A DNA stretch of 64,000 bases from Varroa destructor (Eukaryota > Arthropoda > Arachnida > Mesostigmata > Varroidae), in NCBI RefSeq assembly GCF_002443255.2, contig NW_019211455.1, positions 20,373,126-20,437,125 on the forward strand. Direction: 5' to 3'. Shown one piece after another: positions 11,621-24,971 of the stretch. Each line of letters opens with the position of its first letter. Position 1 is the first letter of the stretch. A model generated the notes under the pieces. The model saw only the letters and a list, made by a program, of their open reading frames with translations, did no database searches and was not told where the DNA came from. The translations under genes and the position numbers were made by a program.

Positions 11621-14600
11621 GTTTAATAACAACATTTGATTTTTCGTTGCTTTTAATTTATTGCCGATGCGGTGTAGCTATGTGTTGAAGATGAAACTGG
11701 CAGCCACGTTTTTGGTTTTTTCTAGACAAAGAAGTTGTTTTTCTCTTGCAATGTTCTATTATAAGACGCACTTTGTCCAGCTATGCTTGTCACTGGTTTT
11801 GTCATACATGGTCTGGTTCTTCTATCCTTTTTTGTTCCATGATATTTATTTTTTGTGGAAAAAAAATTAATAATTGAAAACCGCTAAAACTTTCGACTAC
11901 GACTCGGAGCCTTCAGGAAGACTGTCTGCCGAGAGCAGGAAGGCCTTCCAGAAACAATACGTATTTGAATATTCCATGGCACATTGATCTCACCATGGAA
12001 CAGTAGCTGGATTCACTAGATCAAAACTGGCATTGTCGAAAAAAGCTTATTATATCTGCGCAAAATTTGGACGTCCCATGTTGATTATGAGGTCATGACT
12101 GATGACTATACTACTTCTCTACATTGAATTGTTTTGAAATATACTGACAGCTAAAATTTACTTGGCGAATTGTCTGGCAGCAAGATCTAGGGTAGAATTG
12201 GCCTACGACCTCTCAACCTTAATGACCTCACATATAGGATGTTTTTTATCATAAAGCATTGCAATAAGCCCCTGGGCATATTTAAATTAATGGACTGGCG
12301 AAATAGGTTTTGATAATGGTTTACAAATCACTATTAAATCTGATACGTCTGTACAGTTGCTGTAGATGATTAAGCAAAGAAACACAGAATGACATAGAAA
12401 ACGGTTAAAATTTTTGAGACCCATCTTCACCTTAAAGGCGATGTTCCATTCTACATTTAATATGGAAATGTTCGCGACTGGCACATTTTTTATTTTTAAA
12501 TGTGTTACAGCTCAGGACTTTTATCTCTCAAAGGTATATTCGATGGTCTGTCTTGCCAAACTATTACCCAAATCCTTGGTTGATCTCACTCTTTCAGACC
12601 AAGTCAAGCTAAGAAATCTTAAGATATTGACGCTCGCCTGCGCTTTGTTGCCAGCTGGCACTAACAAAGTTTTTTTCGCTAGCTCCGTTTCTCTACCGGA
12701 ACAGCATATACGGCGTTGTACATTAGTTACTCTCTAAATAGCAACACGTGTTTGACTATGTGTTTCAAGTGTATACATGTCCACCTAGTTCAATCCAAAA
12801 CAAATTTCAGAATCAGCAAAAATGTTGACTTTTATAATGAACAGATCTAAAAGACTGCCGCAAATGGTAAACTACCGTCAGGCAGCAAAGTTAAGTTTTG
12901 CGGACTAACAGGATTTTATTTGTGTGTGAAAACGCGTATTCCGCGAAACGTTAGGCTCGTTAGCCCTAAGAATATTCTCGTAGTCTTTTTTGTTTATCTA
13001 AGTGACTGCAATATGAAAAATGGAGTACTCGCTACTGGGAGGACGCAGGTTCGATTCCGAGCTAAGACACGAGGACCCAAAGTTTTTGAGTTCCCATTTC
13101 CAATTCGGCTGAGGTTTCTCCTCAAATGTTTAAATTCGGAAGTGTTTTCTCTCCCTTTCTTGTACTAAAATTTACTATCGAGTTTAATGCTTATACCTTT
13201 CGCAGTCTCGTAGAAGATAACAGAGTTCCTTTATATGCATTATAACTTTTACACTGAGGCGGCCTCTTACGGCCTATGTTGTAACACGATAGATGTTATT
13301 GTCTTCTTACGCCTTTGCCAACGCGCTGTGATCGCCAGTCGTATCTTGGCCTGCCAGGGATATAAAGCATATTGACTCTCACCCACATTCTGCCGTTACA
13401 TCATTTTTTGACCGTCAGATGTACCGATTGAATTAGTCACTGCTATTACATTTTAAATCTTGTTGCAGGCTTGGACAGCATTGATATTGTATTTTCCAGT
13501 TTATTTTTTTCAAATCTGCCCGCGCTTATTTGCTATGTACACGTGTGCTGACTTGTGATGCAATTTATTGCCGCTCTATTATCAGCTAAATGTGCCTCAG
13601 GCAACAACGTTTTAAATATTCCAGCACTTGCTTCTGTGAGGGATCCAGGCCACGTAAATCCAGCTGCCACCGACCGAATGAAACCTCGCTACTAAATAGA
13701 GCGCTCAAAAATCGTGAGTGCAGCCCGACATTCGGAAGCTCCGTTAGCTTTCTTCGCCAAGGTTTTTCGTATTGTTTTTTCTTGTGATATATTTTTTTTT
13801 GTCAAGTTGTTTGCGGTACTCATGAAATGTTTACTTTTCCCCAAGCTATCACTGTTTATTTCGTTAGTATTTCTTTTTTTGCTATGTTTTTGTATCAAAA
13901 CATTATATATCTCTTGTAGCATGTTCCGGTGCTATAAGAAAAAATAAATTACGCTGAATGATACCGTTTGGCAATTATCCGTTATTATCTTGTGTTAATT
14001 TCTACCTAAAACTGTGCAACGAACCATTCCGACAGCCATGGCCGCCTTCACTAACGCACTCTGATAAAGAAAATTATATATAATCACCTTCGCTTTCTCA
14101 GTCGCTTGCTGCCTTTCCTCAAGTCAAATCGTGCCGCTCAAATTGTTAATAGATATCAAGTGGATTTTTACGATTGGTAAAACAGAACTATATGGATATT
14201 TAGAAGTTTATAAGTATAAACCGTCAAAAGTTAACGAAGCCTAAAGTGTAGAAAGATCGCATAGGCAGATGTTCGAAAAACCTACGGTCAATTATAAAAG
14301 CAACATATGCGTGGATTGAGCTACGAAGCCCCTGGTTTTGACTAAAATAATTCATTTAAAAAGCATCGAAAAATAAGTGAGGTTAGATAGAAAAAGGTGA
14401 AATAGAAACACCAAATATGTTATTAAAAACGTAGCAATGCGTGATCCGTCGAGCTCAACGGAACATTTTTACATGCTTTAAAGATAGGAAAACGTTGAAT
14501 TTATGTGGAGTCGGAAAACCATCTTCAACTATATAGCCTATACAGCTAGCTATACACCTAATACTACACTGTATAGGCGAAGGCAGTTCTGCATTTTTTG

Positions 14601-15700
14601 CCCCCTGTTCCTAGTTGGCCAAGTGCTACTTTAACAATTGTCTCTCCTTCCTATATGTACACTTGCTGACACACACTTAATAGGACTACAAAGGCCGTAC
14701 GATTGTGCATACACATCGTGTCTACTACAGCCACTACTAGATACTGGGTCGCCCTGTAACTGGTTGGTCAGTACAGTTCTAATAACTATCAAGCTACCGC
14801 CCCCGCGGTTTCAACTATATGACTGATAATCGAACAAACTTTAAATTATTCGACACAATTATCCCAACAAACTTGCGCAACACGAGACGTCGACCGAGTC
14901 AACTTTCCGGGTTCTGATCCCCTGAGCCGCGGGAAGCGCCTACAACAGCGCCTGCGTGGACGAACACAAGGGCAATGAGACATATATTTTTGGCTACAAA
15001 GCCTACTCTAGTCCCGAACGCTCATACCTGATGTTAATTATTGCTTAACATGATGACAATTGCGTTATCGCAGCAATATCCCATTCACAACGAGCGCCTG
15101 TTTATGTCTCGGCTGTCATAAGTTAGATATAAGATCCTGGTCATGAAAGTTCATGCATGCTTCATCGTACACTGCCACAATGCCTTGAAGATCTTTGTAG
15201 CCTGAAGACTAGTAATCATAATTAGGATGAAATACAACAGTACGTGATACCGGACAATCAGACCTGCACGAAGTTCGAGCCAAGAACGAAGTGTTTTTCG
15301 TTACCACTGATCGATGTAACGATTACGCAGTACATCATGTTTCATTGTAATTTAGCAAAGAAGAAGCTGCTGTCCGGTAAAATATAGCTACGGTGACCGG
15401 CCCTTAGACACAGTAACCTTAATATGCTCTATATATATATATATATATATATAATTTGCTGAAATTATTATCTGTGCGTTGTGTTTTCGCTGCCGTCCGA
15501 ATCACGACCCAAAGTAGGGCGTCTGCATTGCTGAAAATTAATACTTTGATAAATACAAGCGTAAAATGATACGAGTACGTTTTTTTGTTCTTTTCTCTTT
15601 GTCAGCTTACAAATCTATCTCGTTTCGGTTTGTTGCTTGTACACTAGGTTTGGTTCGCCGTTTCTACATAATTCTGTTAAAGTTTTTATTTTCTTCATTT
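11621..15700. other. AT-rich sequence, no gene recognised
   Basis: Frames are short or T-rich hydrophobic (for example 11661-11870 and 12414-12737). A lone B-box-like ggttcgattcc at about 13049-13059 has no A box. An LLDTGSP peptide at about 14734-14754 resembles a retropepsin active site but has no supporting context. An (AT)n run is listed separately. Confidence 0.5.
15430..15453. repeat. (TA)n microsatellite
   Basis: Twelve TA dinucleotides without interruption. Confidence 0.9.
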
Positions 15701-15847
15701 AACACTAAATTTTATAAATATTTACCTAGCATCAAAAAGTAGTAGAACAGAACCTATTTTCAGCATTTTTTTGCGATGTTCTCGCATACGGCCTTATTTT
15801 TCTCGTAATATTTAATTTCGGCTTTAGTCCTTTGGACCACTTTGCAG

Positions 15848-15976
15848 TTGACAGGTCTCTTATATTTTGTTATCGGCCTTGTCATTGTTATCAGTGCCGT
15901 CTCCGTCGAACAGTCCATAGCTGCTTCAGCCGTTGTCAGCACCTTCTTCCACGAGCGAATAGGACTTCACACCCGG
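15848..15976 (+). other. Exon-like frame with a transmembrane segment, unidentified
   Basis: A good 3' splice-site match (ccactttgcag) ends at 15847. The 43-codon open frame that follows encodes TGLLYFVIGLVIVISAVS, then EQSIAASAVVSTFFHERIG, and ends at a TGA at 15977. The same frame is open upstream from 15809. Codons are enriched in C/T at the third position. A CCG-GTGAAG donor-like site lies just before the stop. One membrane span is predicted by eye. No family is recognised. The opposite strand is also open (15760-15942). T-rich DNA favours hydrophobic peptides, so chance is a serious alternative. Confidence 0.22.
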
Positions 15977-16255
15977 TGAAGAATTGAGTCTCATTCTCCT
16001 GCTACAGCTGCCGTACGCTATTGCCGGTGTTACGCTTGTTACGTCCTCGCCGTACCTTGTATCTTTGTTCCATTTCGATAACCAATACGAGTACTGCTGG
16101 ATACAGCAAACCCATAGGTCCAGTCTGTTTATTTATCTATGTTTCATTCTATCTCCTTGTGTAAGTTTGCATTTCAAGGCATCAACAGCCTGGAAAGGGA
16201 TAAAAAAGGGTGGAGCCAGGCTGTTGGAGGTAGGCAGCAGACAGACGGGGGACAG
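15963..16255 (+). other. Second exon-like frame ending at a strong donor
   Basis: This frame opens after a TAG at 15960-15962 and runs for about 97 codons to CAG followed by GTAAGC (donor at 16256), where an unspliced reading would hit a stop at once. A strong acceptor-like tract (tctcattctcctgctacag) ends near 16008. From there the peptide begins LPYAIAGVTLVTSSPYLVSL. It overlaps the preceding exon-like frame in a different register, so the two cannot be joined by an intron of normal length: the gap would be about 30 bases. A frameshifted pseudogene, two alternative exons, or chance are all possible. No homologue is recognised. Confidence 0.22.
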
Positions 16256-16657
16256 GTAAGCAGAGCTAACTGTTCTATGCAAAATGGCACCGTTGCCAAT
16301 TCGTCGTTTGCGTCTCGTCCGTATTTTGACCGGGTGCTGTGAGCGTCGGTAGGGGCGTATCGTCGTTTCAAAAGTGAAAGTGCCAAGCGGCTCAGGGGCA
16401 GGGAACCGGCCACAGACGGCAGGTGGGACACTTGCTTGCTTAAAACCTGGAAAGGAAGCAAAGGTTTGAGGTGCTCGAGTGCTTTTTAAGTTTCCTGTCC
16501 CTTGCTTGGCACTCACAAAGTCGAAAGCGTTTTCGCGTAGGAACTTTACATGTCTAAGGGTATAAAACTCGGCACAAATAGCGACAGAAGAACTAGACAG
16601 ATCTGGCCGTCTGATGAGCGCCTTTTGCAGTGAGATCCCAGAGGTCGCATTATGCAT
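16133..16657 (-). other. 174-codon minus-strand frame, unidentified
   Basis: This is the longest ATG-started frame in the window. The predicted peptide is basic and Ser/Arg/Pro-rich (for example IRTRRKRRIGNG) and shows no domain or signal peptide. It lies opposite the plus-strand exon-like frames in a GC-richer stretch where stops are rarer. I see nothing that makes it a gene rather than a long chance frame. Confidence 0.15.
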
Positions 16658-16659
16658 GC

Positions 16660-19600
16660 AACGTATCTACGTTAGTATCTAATGTTTTAGGCGATGCAAC
16701 TGAAAATGAAATAAGTGTCCGGAGGTGTATAAATACAGGCGACATAGGAAAATACTTAGGCAATTTCGATACCATGATAATAAATGCTTTAATACACAAT
16801 GTTTATCTTCTGGATAGGATTATGATCGATGAACCTTTAGTCATAGGATAATGGATACAAGCAGTGAGTCCTGAACGCATTTTACAGAACGTACGCCTCA
16901 CAACTCCGTCTGCGGCGACAGCTCGTGATCTTGTTTTCTACATAGAAAGAGTGCTACCATAGCGAGACATGAACGACAAACACGTCCCATTCGCTACTTC
17001 ATTCATAGCAGGCTCTCCGGATTAACGGAAATTTAGCTGCGCTGTATATTGTACCACGCGGCTATAATACCTCAATTTTAGGAAATGCGAAGTACACTAC
17101 ATATTGATCTTACCTTCAGTGCATGCACATTGCATACCCCACAAAAACCAAACGCAGTCCATAGAGGTTCGTTCAACCCTCTTACTATACAAGCACTATA
17201 ATATATTTACGCTATTGGATTCCTAGGAAGCGGGCGTCGGTGCCACTCCCGTCATGACGATCCAACATATAGTGCGCTGAAGTGTATGCTATACGTGTAT
17301 ATATGTCCCAGAGAATCGCACAGAAGACCTCGTGCACATCGACAGTCAAGTAGTCTAATTATTTTCGAGGGTGCTCGACGGTTCGGCTATATTCACCAAC
17401 GCCCACCTGCAAAAGGACCTACTAGCTACCTGGTTCTACTGCCTTATTGGCCAGTTGGCTTATGGAGCAAAACTCAAGGGTTGTTACCTTGCTATCTACT
17501 ACATATCCACTCACGTTGATTTCTCTTCGTAGTACTGAAGTATGAAGACGAATCAATACCGAATAGATAGCAGATCAAGCGTCAGACCGGCAACAAAGAC
17601 CCTTCAGCGTACGCCAATGGCCGACGTTTCGATTAAATAGATGCGTATTTGTCGGCAGATAGGGGTTACATATTGCTTGAGGCCGATTCGATATCGCTGT
17701 TCTTCATGACATTGACTGAATGCCAACTAAATACAGATATAACACCCTCGAGTAAGACACTTTGATGTAAGAACATGGCCACTTGCTCGTTGGAAAAAAA
17801 AGGCCTAAAAACAATTATCCTTCGTGGGGGGATCCTTCAATGAGAACATTCTACTAGTATCGAAGAAATAATATACGTCTAACTGGTTCACTTGCTATGC
17901 TAAATTATAAAGTGTAGCACACGTAAGGGTTAATATTATTTAAGCGTGCAGACAAAACGTCAGTAGTAACATATCAAAGACACAATCAATGGCTATTGTT
18001 TAGTTTATTGTTGTTGTTATTGTCAGTATTCGCAGCTAGAGGCCAGTTATCACAGAAGTGGCCTCTCGGCCTGATTAAGGGCGTCGGTGAGCCGTACATA
18101 CTTGAGGGCTACAGCTAAAACAGTAGTTCATATTGTGTAACGAAATCTATTAGCAGTGCCTGTCTGCCTGTTGGTTGTATATAGAACACCGTTAACTTGA
18201 ACCGAGGCGTCAACCTATGAGTTTTCTCAACTTATTGAAAGCTGGTCTAATAATAGTAAGTCTAGTAATTGTCGTGTTGGCATTGCCAAATTACCAACTA
18301 CATTATTAGAGATAGAAAAACTTGAATATATCGCTCGTAGAATTCCACAAAGCTTGACCTATCAATTCATCCTAATGTTACATGCAGTCCATACAATGAA
18401 GGTGGGGCATTTAGTCATGATTCTTGCGCCAGCACTGTTCTTTGATGCATTGCTGAGAAAGGCTATGTGCTCAAAGAGATGTCACTTACAGAGCGTTGCA
18501 GAGAGCAACGAACGACGCGATTATTGAACCCTTACAATGGCACACGAATACCAACCTATATTTGGGCGCATTGTTATTTAGATAAAAATCGTGCAACGTT
18601 CTAGCTATCTTTTGGAAACAATGAGGAGTCATATATATGACATATACCTGCTAATTAAGGTTTTGCGATACTTTCAACCACTTCTACCAGTTTTATATAA
18701 GCGACGACAGCGGATATTCCACTGAAATTCTATGCAAAAGCTGTCAATATGCTTCACAGGGTAATAAAACAACTCGATTTTCACGAAGTTGTATATGTTA
18801 GACAACGCCTTAACTGTTGCGGATGTTAACCGCGTACTCTGTGAATAGAGACTTTAATTTTCTAACAGTACCTTTTTGTCTGGAACTCACTTCAAGAAAG
18901 ACTCTGTAGGTGACTAAGGCATGAGCGTACTTTTCAAGCATTATCTTTGTGAGGGCAAACCGTTTCCGCGCGGAGCAGACCGCAGTTTTTTACCATAAGA
19001 AACAGTGCTAGCTAGTAGCCAAATCAATTCAAAGTACAAATACATTTTTTTTTTTCTTCAATGTTATCTGCCTTTCTTGATTACTGTTAGCCCGGCTTTA
19101 AATACAAGCTGGGGAAATGAATACTCGAAAAATTGAAGCGTTCAGAGATGACTGCGGGAGCATTTTGTCGTCTATCGTAACCGCCATGGCCAGCCCCCAT
19201 CCCAACTGGATACCAATCCGTAGTCCGACGTCCGTCTCACTTTGTATTAAAAGATCAAGACCCCTGTCCTAGCCAACTCACCCAGCAGATTATGTAACGA
19301 CCTACGAAGATTGCAGTTTAGATTCAGGATCATTATCCACTAGATCGTAGGATAGTGTTTCACCTCACCGAGAGAGGAGCTGTTCTTCCGATTTTATTGT
19401 CTGCTCTTGTTCTTTGTGCTTATAGCGACTTCGTCCGCTACGTCTGGTTGTAGACGTCAAAATAAACATCAAATCGACAATTTTTATTGACTATAGATGA
19501 AACGTTCGCAGACAGAAGTTTCCCATAGGGAAATAGACTTGAAAGGTCTGGATTTGCCATACTGATACATTCAGATTGTGTGTGTAGCTCTTCGAGGTCA

Positions 19601-22600
19601 GACAAGCCAAAAAAAAGTTCTAATCATTTGAATCCAAGTACTATTTTGACTATCATTGTAGAGCGTACGGGTACGAGAGGTTAGGAGACGACCAAATTTC
19701 TATTAACACAAGTGCATAAACGTTCAGATCGTTTTCATTCGATGTATAAGGAAATATAAAATATATATATATATATTGCTAGATATATTAAGTGTTTATT
19801 TGATATTATTTACTCAAGTGATTACTGAAGACCTTCCATCCTACCAAGTAGCTCGAGCCATGATCGGGCATTTATCAACACGTTACAAAGGATTTGCAAA
19901 GTTTCATCATAAATGATCATAAATGTATCAGACAAAGTCTAATGGTCTTGAGGGGCAAATATACATAGCTCTTCTCCCTAAAGATCTACTAGCCTTGTGA
20001 AATTATATTTAAGAATCACAACGAAAACAATTCATAAACGTAGTCTACAGTACGAAGTCAAGTTTACGCTATTACTTAAAAAAAAAAGACTCTTTTTTTT
20101 TTGCTTATTTGCTTTGACGTGCGCGTTACTATTTAAATCCGTGCATATGGCCATTCTCCGAATTTCGATTAGGGTGTTATAGGGTTGTGTAGCTTGATGA
20201 TCGCCGGCCCTGCGCATGTATGTTTAAGACTGTCCTTAGTTCAGCCCTCACACACGTTCTCAAGGCATGCATCTTGTAATTATACACTACTTGATCCACC
20301 GCAAGATTCTAACCATTCAATGCGACCAAATTTGCCCAGTCAAAGCTTGACGCACACCTTCGATTCAAATAAATAGCTAAGCATATTCGCTAAATTGAGT
20401 TGTTATTTCTATCGTGTACTATGCACAGACCCACGCCTTCCGCGTCCCCATTGGGGATGAGAAACCTTTCTGAAAATCGTCAATAATTCCACTCGAATAA
20501 TTATAGAACGAACCGAAAACATTCAAGATATCACGCGACACCAAGAATCAAGAAAGGATTTTAAGATAGAGAAAAAAGGACACTGCGTGCAACCTTCTTG
20601 TTTAGCGTTAGGAAAGCGGCGGTGAAAGAGATGGAAAATGAGCTGCACCCATGTGCTTGCTGTCGGACACTCAGTTCGAAGGCCCAAACAGCCTGCCCGG
20701 CCGCTAGCGTAGGGATGTCCAATTATCTTTTTCTTAATTAGGAGAAAGACCTGTTCTCTCGTTAATTGCTCATCAAGGGTAGAAGAAATGACTCAGCGTC
20801 GTTTTTGTTGGGAAACACCCCATGCAGAGCCACTCTTCCCTAGTGCTCCCAGAGCTTATCATATCAAAGGACTTATTTTGTCAATGGTGGCGGCATAGCC
20901 ACGCTGGTGTGTACAGGTAGAACTGATCTGGGCTTCATTGTGATACAGTTCGAGCAAAAAAAAGATAGGGTTCTTCGTTTATTACAGCTTTCCGCAAGCA
21001 GAGCTGTGTAAAATGTTTGATCATGCTTGCCAAATGTACAGCCTTGTATGTACAGAGTGTGTTAGCTAAACAGGGAATAATCGACGAAGATTATACAGAC
21101 CGTAGATTTCGCTCATAAATGATAATTTTCTATGTTGCGACTATCATTCGCGATAGGCATTGGTGACAAGCTATTGTGTGACATAGGTACCGCTTCGGCA
21201 GTTTGCTCAATTCTTCACAGCAGGTGGGCGTAAGTATCTTGAAAAACACTCTTCCAAAGTTCGCTAAAGACTTCGTTGCTAACGGCTGTGATGCTAGCAT
21301 TTCTATGATACTTAAAGCCTGATTTTGATGTTATTGCATCACCATCTATATAGGCCCTCTAAGCACTATATTAAATATTTGCCGAAAATTAGTAAATAAT
21401 CAAACACTAGTATTAGAAAAGCTCTTACTTAAATATATCCAATATAACCGATTTGGATCTGAGCCCTCTTTTTGTTTTAGAAAGTGTTTGTTTTAGAAGG
21501 GGCTTACGCTTACAGAAAACTAATCTTAGACTGTTATTTCAAAGTATAAAAAGCTCTCTATAACGTTGAAAGACGCGTAATCTTACGTTGTCCCTAATGT
21601 CGATCTATGATTGCGTTCCATATATCGTATTCCAAAAGTATACAAGGTATTGTTTTTCTATAATACTGTTTTGCAACGTATCGAAGAAAACACTGTGACG
21701 TGCCTTTACTTTCACTTGTTCATACCACTGCCAATCGAAAATCATGTTCTATTCATAATAATAATAATAAAAGCTTTGACAATCCGATCTTTTCCTGATG
21801 AACCCAAAGAGAATCGCGCATCGGATTCAGCGACGGTACGATCCGAAATTGAGAAACAAAAGACCAAACGGATAAAATACTTATATCATTTCGTGGCGCA
21901 CTTTTTGTCTAAATTAAGCAAGTTACGTAAAACAGCACGCAAGGAATACCGACAGACGCTACATTGCGAAAAACGGACACGTCTCCTCTATTGCAATGTT
22001 CAAAGGCTCAAACGCCATGGACTAGTGCCTCTTCGCTATAGGAACTGTGATCGCTATAAAAGCATAGGGAACATTTTCAATCGTTAACATATAATGTACA
22101 TGGTCTGGCATAGAGCAGTATCGGCGATCTACGAGGGATGTCAAGCTTGTGGCAGACCGCATGAATTTCATCGTCGGTTACCTTGATCCTATACTGCGTA
22201 CCTTCCGGTCACCTTAGTATGGCAAAAGGCCTGCGGAGCAAGCTTATTACGGCACAGTGATTCGCCGCTGCAACAGGACAAAGACGGAAATACTCCCAGC
22301 TCTTAACAAAAAGTCGCGCTAGTTAAACGCAGGATCTGCTAAAGAATAGGGAACGCCATCAAGTTTTAATAAATGCATCTGTCGTATGTCGTAGGCATGC
22401 GCATGCAGAGTTTTCTATCATAACCGCTTTCCCTATCCTACGAAAAGTCCTTTCATTTTCTGCTCTATTGACACCCACAACAATGCATTCGGGTTACATA
22501 CGCAGGTATATAAAACAAAGTTTTGCATTGCTCTATGCTTTCATTCACTATCTAGTGGCCAACGATATTGCAAAGGCCATCTGAGCTATATATACTGTCG

Positions 22601-23950
22601 CGGCAAAAATATTTTGGCAGTTTGAGAAAAATCACTAGCCAGTTTGAGTCTTCACTCTACATTTTTTTATCTTGGTCTTCATCAATTTTTTATTAGTATT
22701 TTAAGAACTGTAAAATGAAGGTTTTTAAACAATCAAAAGGCTTTTGCTTCGTTGTATATGCATATGTTACTTCACTGACCTAATACGCCGGTTAGACAGT
22801 CTTATCAACAAACGCTTGGCTGATTTGCGGCCGTCGGCGATATTGAAAGCACCAAAAAATCCAAACCTCTATATTATTTCTGTATCCGTCTCTTTTGTTA
22901 CCGTCGATTTTTTAATTTTTATTGCTAAAGCCCAAGGGCATACCTAGTCGAACCCATCTCACGAACAGTGCAGCTCGACTGCCCTTGTTTTGATGGCTAC
23001 CAGAAGGGTGGAGTAACTTTCCCAGATATGCCCTGCCTATAAATAAGTCTATAAATTTGACATAATTTATGTCATCTTGTTTAGAAAAGAGACCGTAAGG
23101 ATAAGGGACTTTCGGAGCGAAGGCGGAGGCTTCTTTTGTGGGCAGCCTATATGTATGATATACAAGATAGCTGAGCCGAGGGGCTTTTTCACTCAGAAGG
23201 ATGCGAAAGTGAGCCTGGCAAAGAAGCCGAAAGTTATATTGTATGCAACGAGTTTTTTTTTTTTCGCGATCTTCACGATTTTGTCCGAACTGCAAAGAGG
23301 CGAGTGGAATCGCGTGGTACATTTGTTGGTGTATCATCTAAGTGATTTCTGATTTATCAACGTAGACTCTGCTAACGCTTCGGCCTTTTACTAAACATTT
23401 CGTAGGTTTCGTTGAATATATTTGAGCAATGGCGTACTAGTTGTTCACACAGCCTAGGTCCGTCTTTATGAATTGAATTATTATACCAGTCAAAGGGGAT
23501 CCACAGTTATGTAGTTAGGGTATACTGCCGTAAATTGTTCATTATCGTGTGTTAGGAATATATGGTACAGACTAAATAAGTGTTTATCAGCTAAATGTTT
23601 ATGAACGTAATGGAGAAAAATTGTTGGCAGGAAGAAAAGTGACAACGATGTGTTCGCGTAGTACTTCTTTATCAAAATAGGGAATAGAGTACTACGGAGG
23701 AAATATCAATTAGAAAATGTATGTTTCTTTCCATTTAGCCAGGCGTATTCTATTAGAAAACATTGAGATAATAGGAACTATAAGCGCACCATTTTGCTGA
23801 AGCCTGTGTAAGTACTCATGTAGCCATTAATATGACCATAGATCTCATTGCTAACGATAATTTTGTTAAAGAATACATTTTGCTATATATATATACACAT
23901 TTGTATGCACGCTAAAAAGGAAGGCTACTGCGGTTCTTTTATTATTTTTA
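16660..23950. other. AT-rich sequence, no gene recognised
   Basis: About 7 kb with only short frames. The longest, at 21611-22087 (158 codons, plus, Lys/Arg-rich C-terminal half), and a 141-codon minus-strand frame at 22912-23337 are unrecognised. Holds an (AT)n run at 19760, an A/T-tract inverted run at about 20078-20102 and a T14 run at about 23251. Read as intergenic or intronic. Confidence 0.5.
19760..19776. repeat. (AT)n microsatellite
   Basis: About eight AT dinucleotides. Confidence 0.85.
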
Positions 23951-23994
23951 CTAAATAAACACAACGTTTTTTAATCTTTATTGTATTAAGTTAC

Positions 23995-24925
23995 CAGGTT
24001 ATGTATTTCTTGTCATTGTCCAGGACCTTTTGCCGTCAATCTACGAAATTATTTATTTTCATGGGAAATCTTCATGTTTTGAGACCCCTTTACTGTCAAA
24101 TGTGTGGTTCCTAGTTTCCTTTGCTAGTAAACAGAAAAGCTAGAAATCCGTCGGCGCAAGGTACGGAAAATATGGAGGCTGCAATAAAACTTTTCTTTAG
24201 AAGTCCAAGAGACCAACTTTGACGATGTTTGCTGCATGCGGTCTCGCGTTGTCATGAAGCGGAACGATCTGATCTCGTTTGTCTGGTCCTTTCTCTTAAG
24301 TAGTTTGATTAATTTTATATGACTGAATCAAGTGAGCTCGCGATCAATTCTCTGGTTTGTAGGAAGCAGTTACCAGTGAATCAGATTCTAGCAGTCGTAT
24401 CAAATGCAAAGCGTAACTTTTTTTTTGGATGAAAGTCTGTTTAGAACCCGAGCCTCTTCTGAAACTACCCATTTCGACCTTTGATTCATGCCTATGCACA
24501 TCTCATCGCTGGTAACAGTTCCGTGCGGAAATCGTTCACTAAGGCCGCGTGACGCTCACTACCGAACGTCGAGTTGAGATAAAAGGTTAAACCGTAACTC
24601 CTTCTTAGATCTAGAAAGTTCATTACGTATTCAGGTTCCAAGCGTGTATAAACCCAAGAGATTTGAGATGGTCACCATCATCATGTGGCTACAGCCTATG
24701 TTTTCGGTCAATTATCAAGTTTTCTCCAACCGTCTTCCACTAGGAGTATCTTTAGATGGTCGTCGTCAAATTCAAACAGTCGCCGGCCAAGGGGGAGGCA
24801 TCCTCTAAGTCCCGGACACCGTTTCGAGCAGTCATTTTAGCCATAGTATCGTGGTCGCGTACAGAGCAAGTGTCCTTAGCTGTTCCGGAAGCGTTTTGGT
24901 CTCTGTTTAGTACAAACGGTGTCAA
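23995..24925 (-). pseudogene. mariner (D34D) transposase relic
   Basis: Read on the minus strand, this is a decayed Tc1/mariner-superfamily transposase of the mariner family, which cuts and pastes its element at TA sites. From N to C: NASGTAKDTCSV (about 24898-24863), then RNGVRDLEDASP, which matches the mariner LEDxxRSGRP box; a TISNLLGLYTLGT stretch corresponding to the second helix-turn-helix; VTSDEM at about 24505, the first catalytic Asp (GDE motif); LHDNARPHAA, second Asp at 24251-24253; and PYLAPTDF, third Asp at 24146-24148. Exactly 34 residues separate the 2nd and 3rd Asp, the mariner hallmark. FDSKGV downstream matches the C-terminal region. There are in-frame stops (one between the 2nd and 3rd Asp) and at least two frameshifts. 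Terminal inverted repeats were not identified. It is certainly non-functional. Confidence 0.92.
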
Positions 24926-24950
24926 AAATAAATCTTCTTTACTTACAACA

Positions 24951-24971
24951 TCTATCTATCTATCTATCTAT
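24951..24971. repeat. (ATCT)n microsatellite
   Basis: Five tandem tetranucleotides just beyond the N-terminal end of the mariner relic. The position suggests that an expansion or insertion has interrupted the transposon's 5' part. Confidence 0.9.

Noticed and set aside
13020..13070. B-box-like ggttcgattcc suggesting a tRNA or SINE
   Set aside because: No A box at suitable spacing upstream and no cloverleaf pairing.
18440..18603. Frame with LTERCREQRTTRLL resembling a transposase helix-turn-helix
   Set aside because: Only a few residues fit and no catalytic motifs follow.
20078..20102. A-run followed by T-run as an inverted repeat element
   Set aside because: Homopolymer tracts pair trivially; no unique-sequence arms.
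21611..22087. 158-codon plus-strand frame as a gene
   Set aside because: No recognisable domain; the N-terminal half includes an ATA/ATT-run-encoded Ile stretch; no splice or promoter context.
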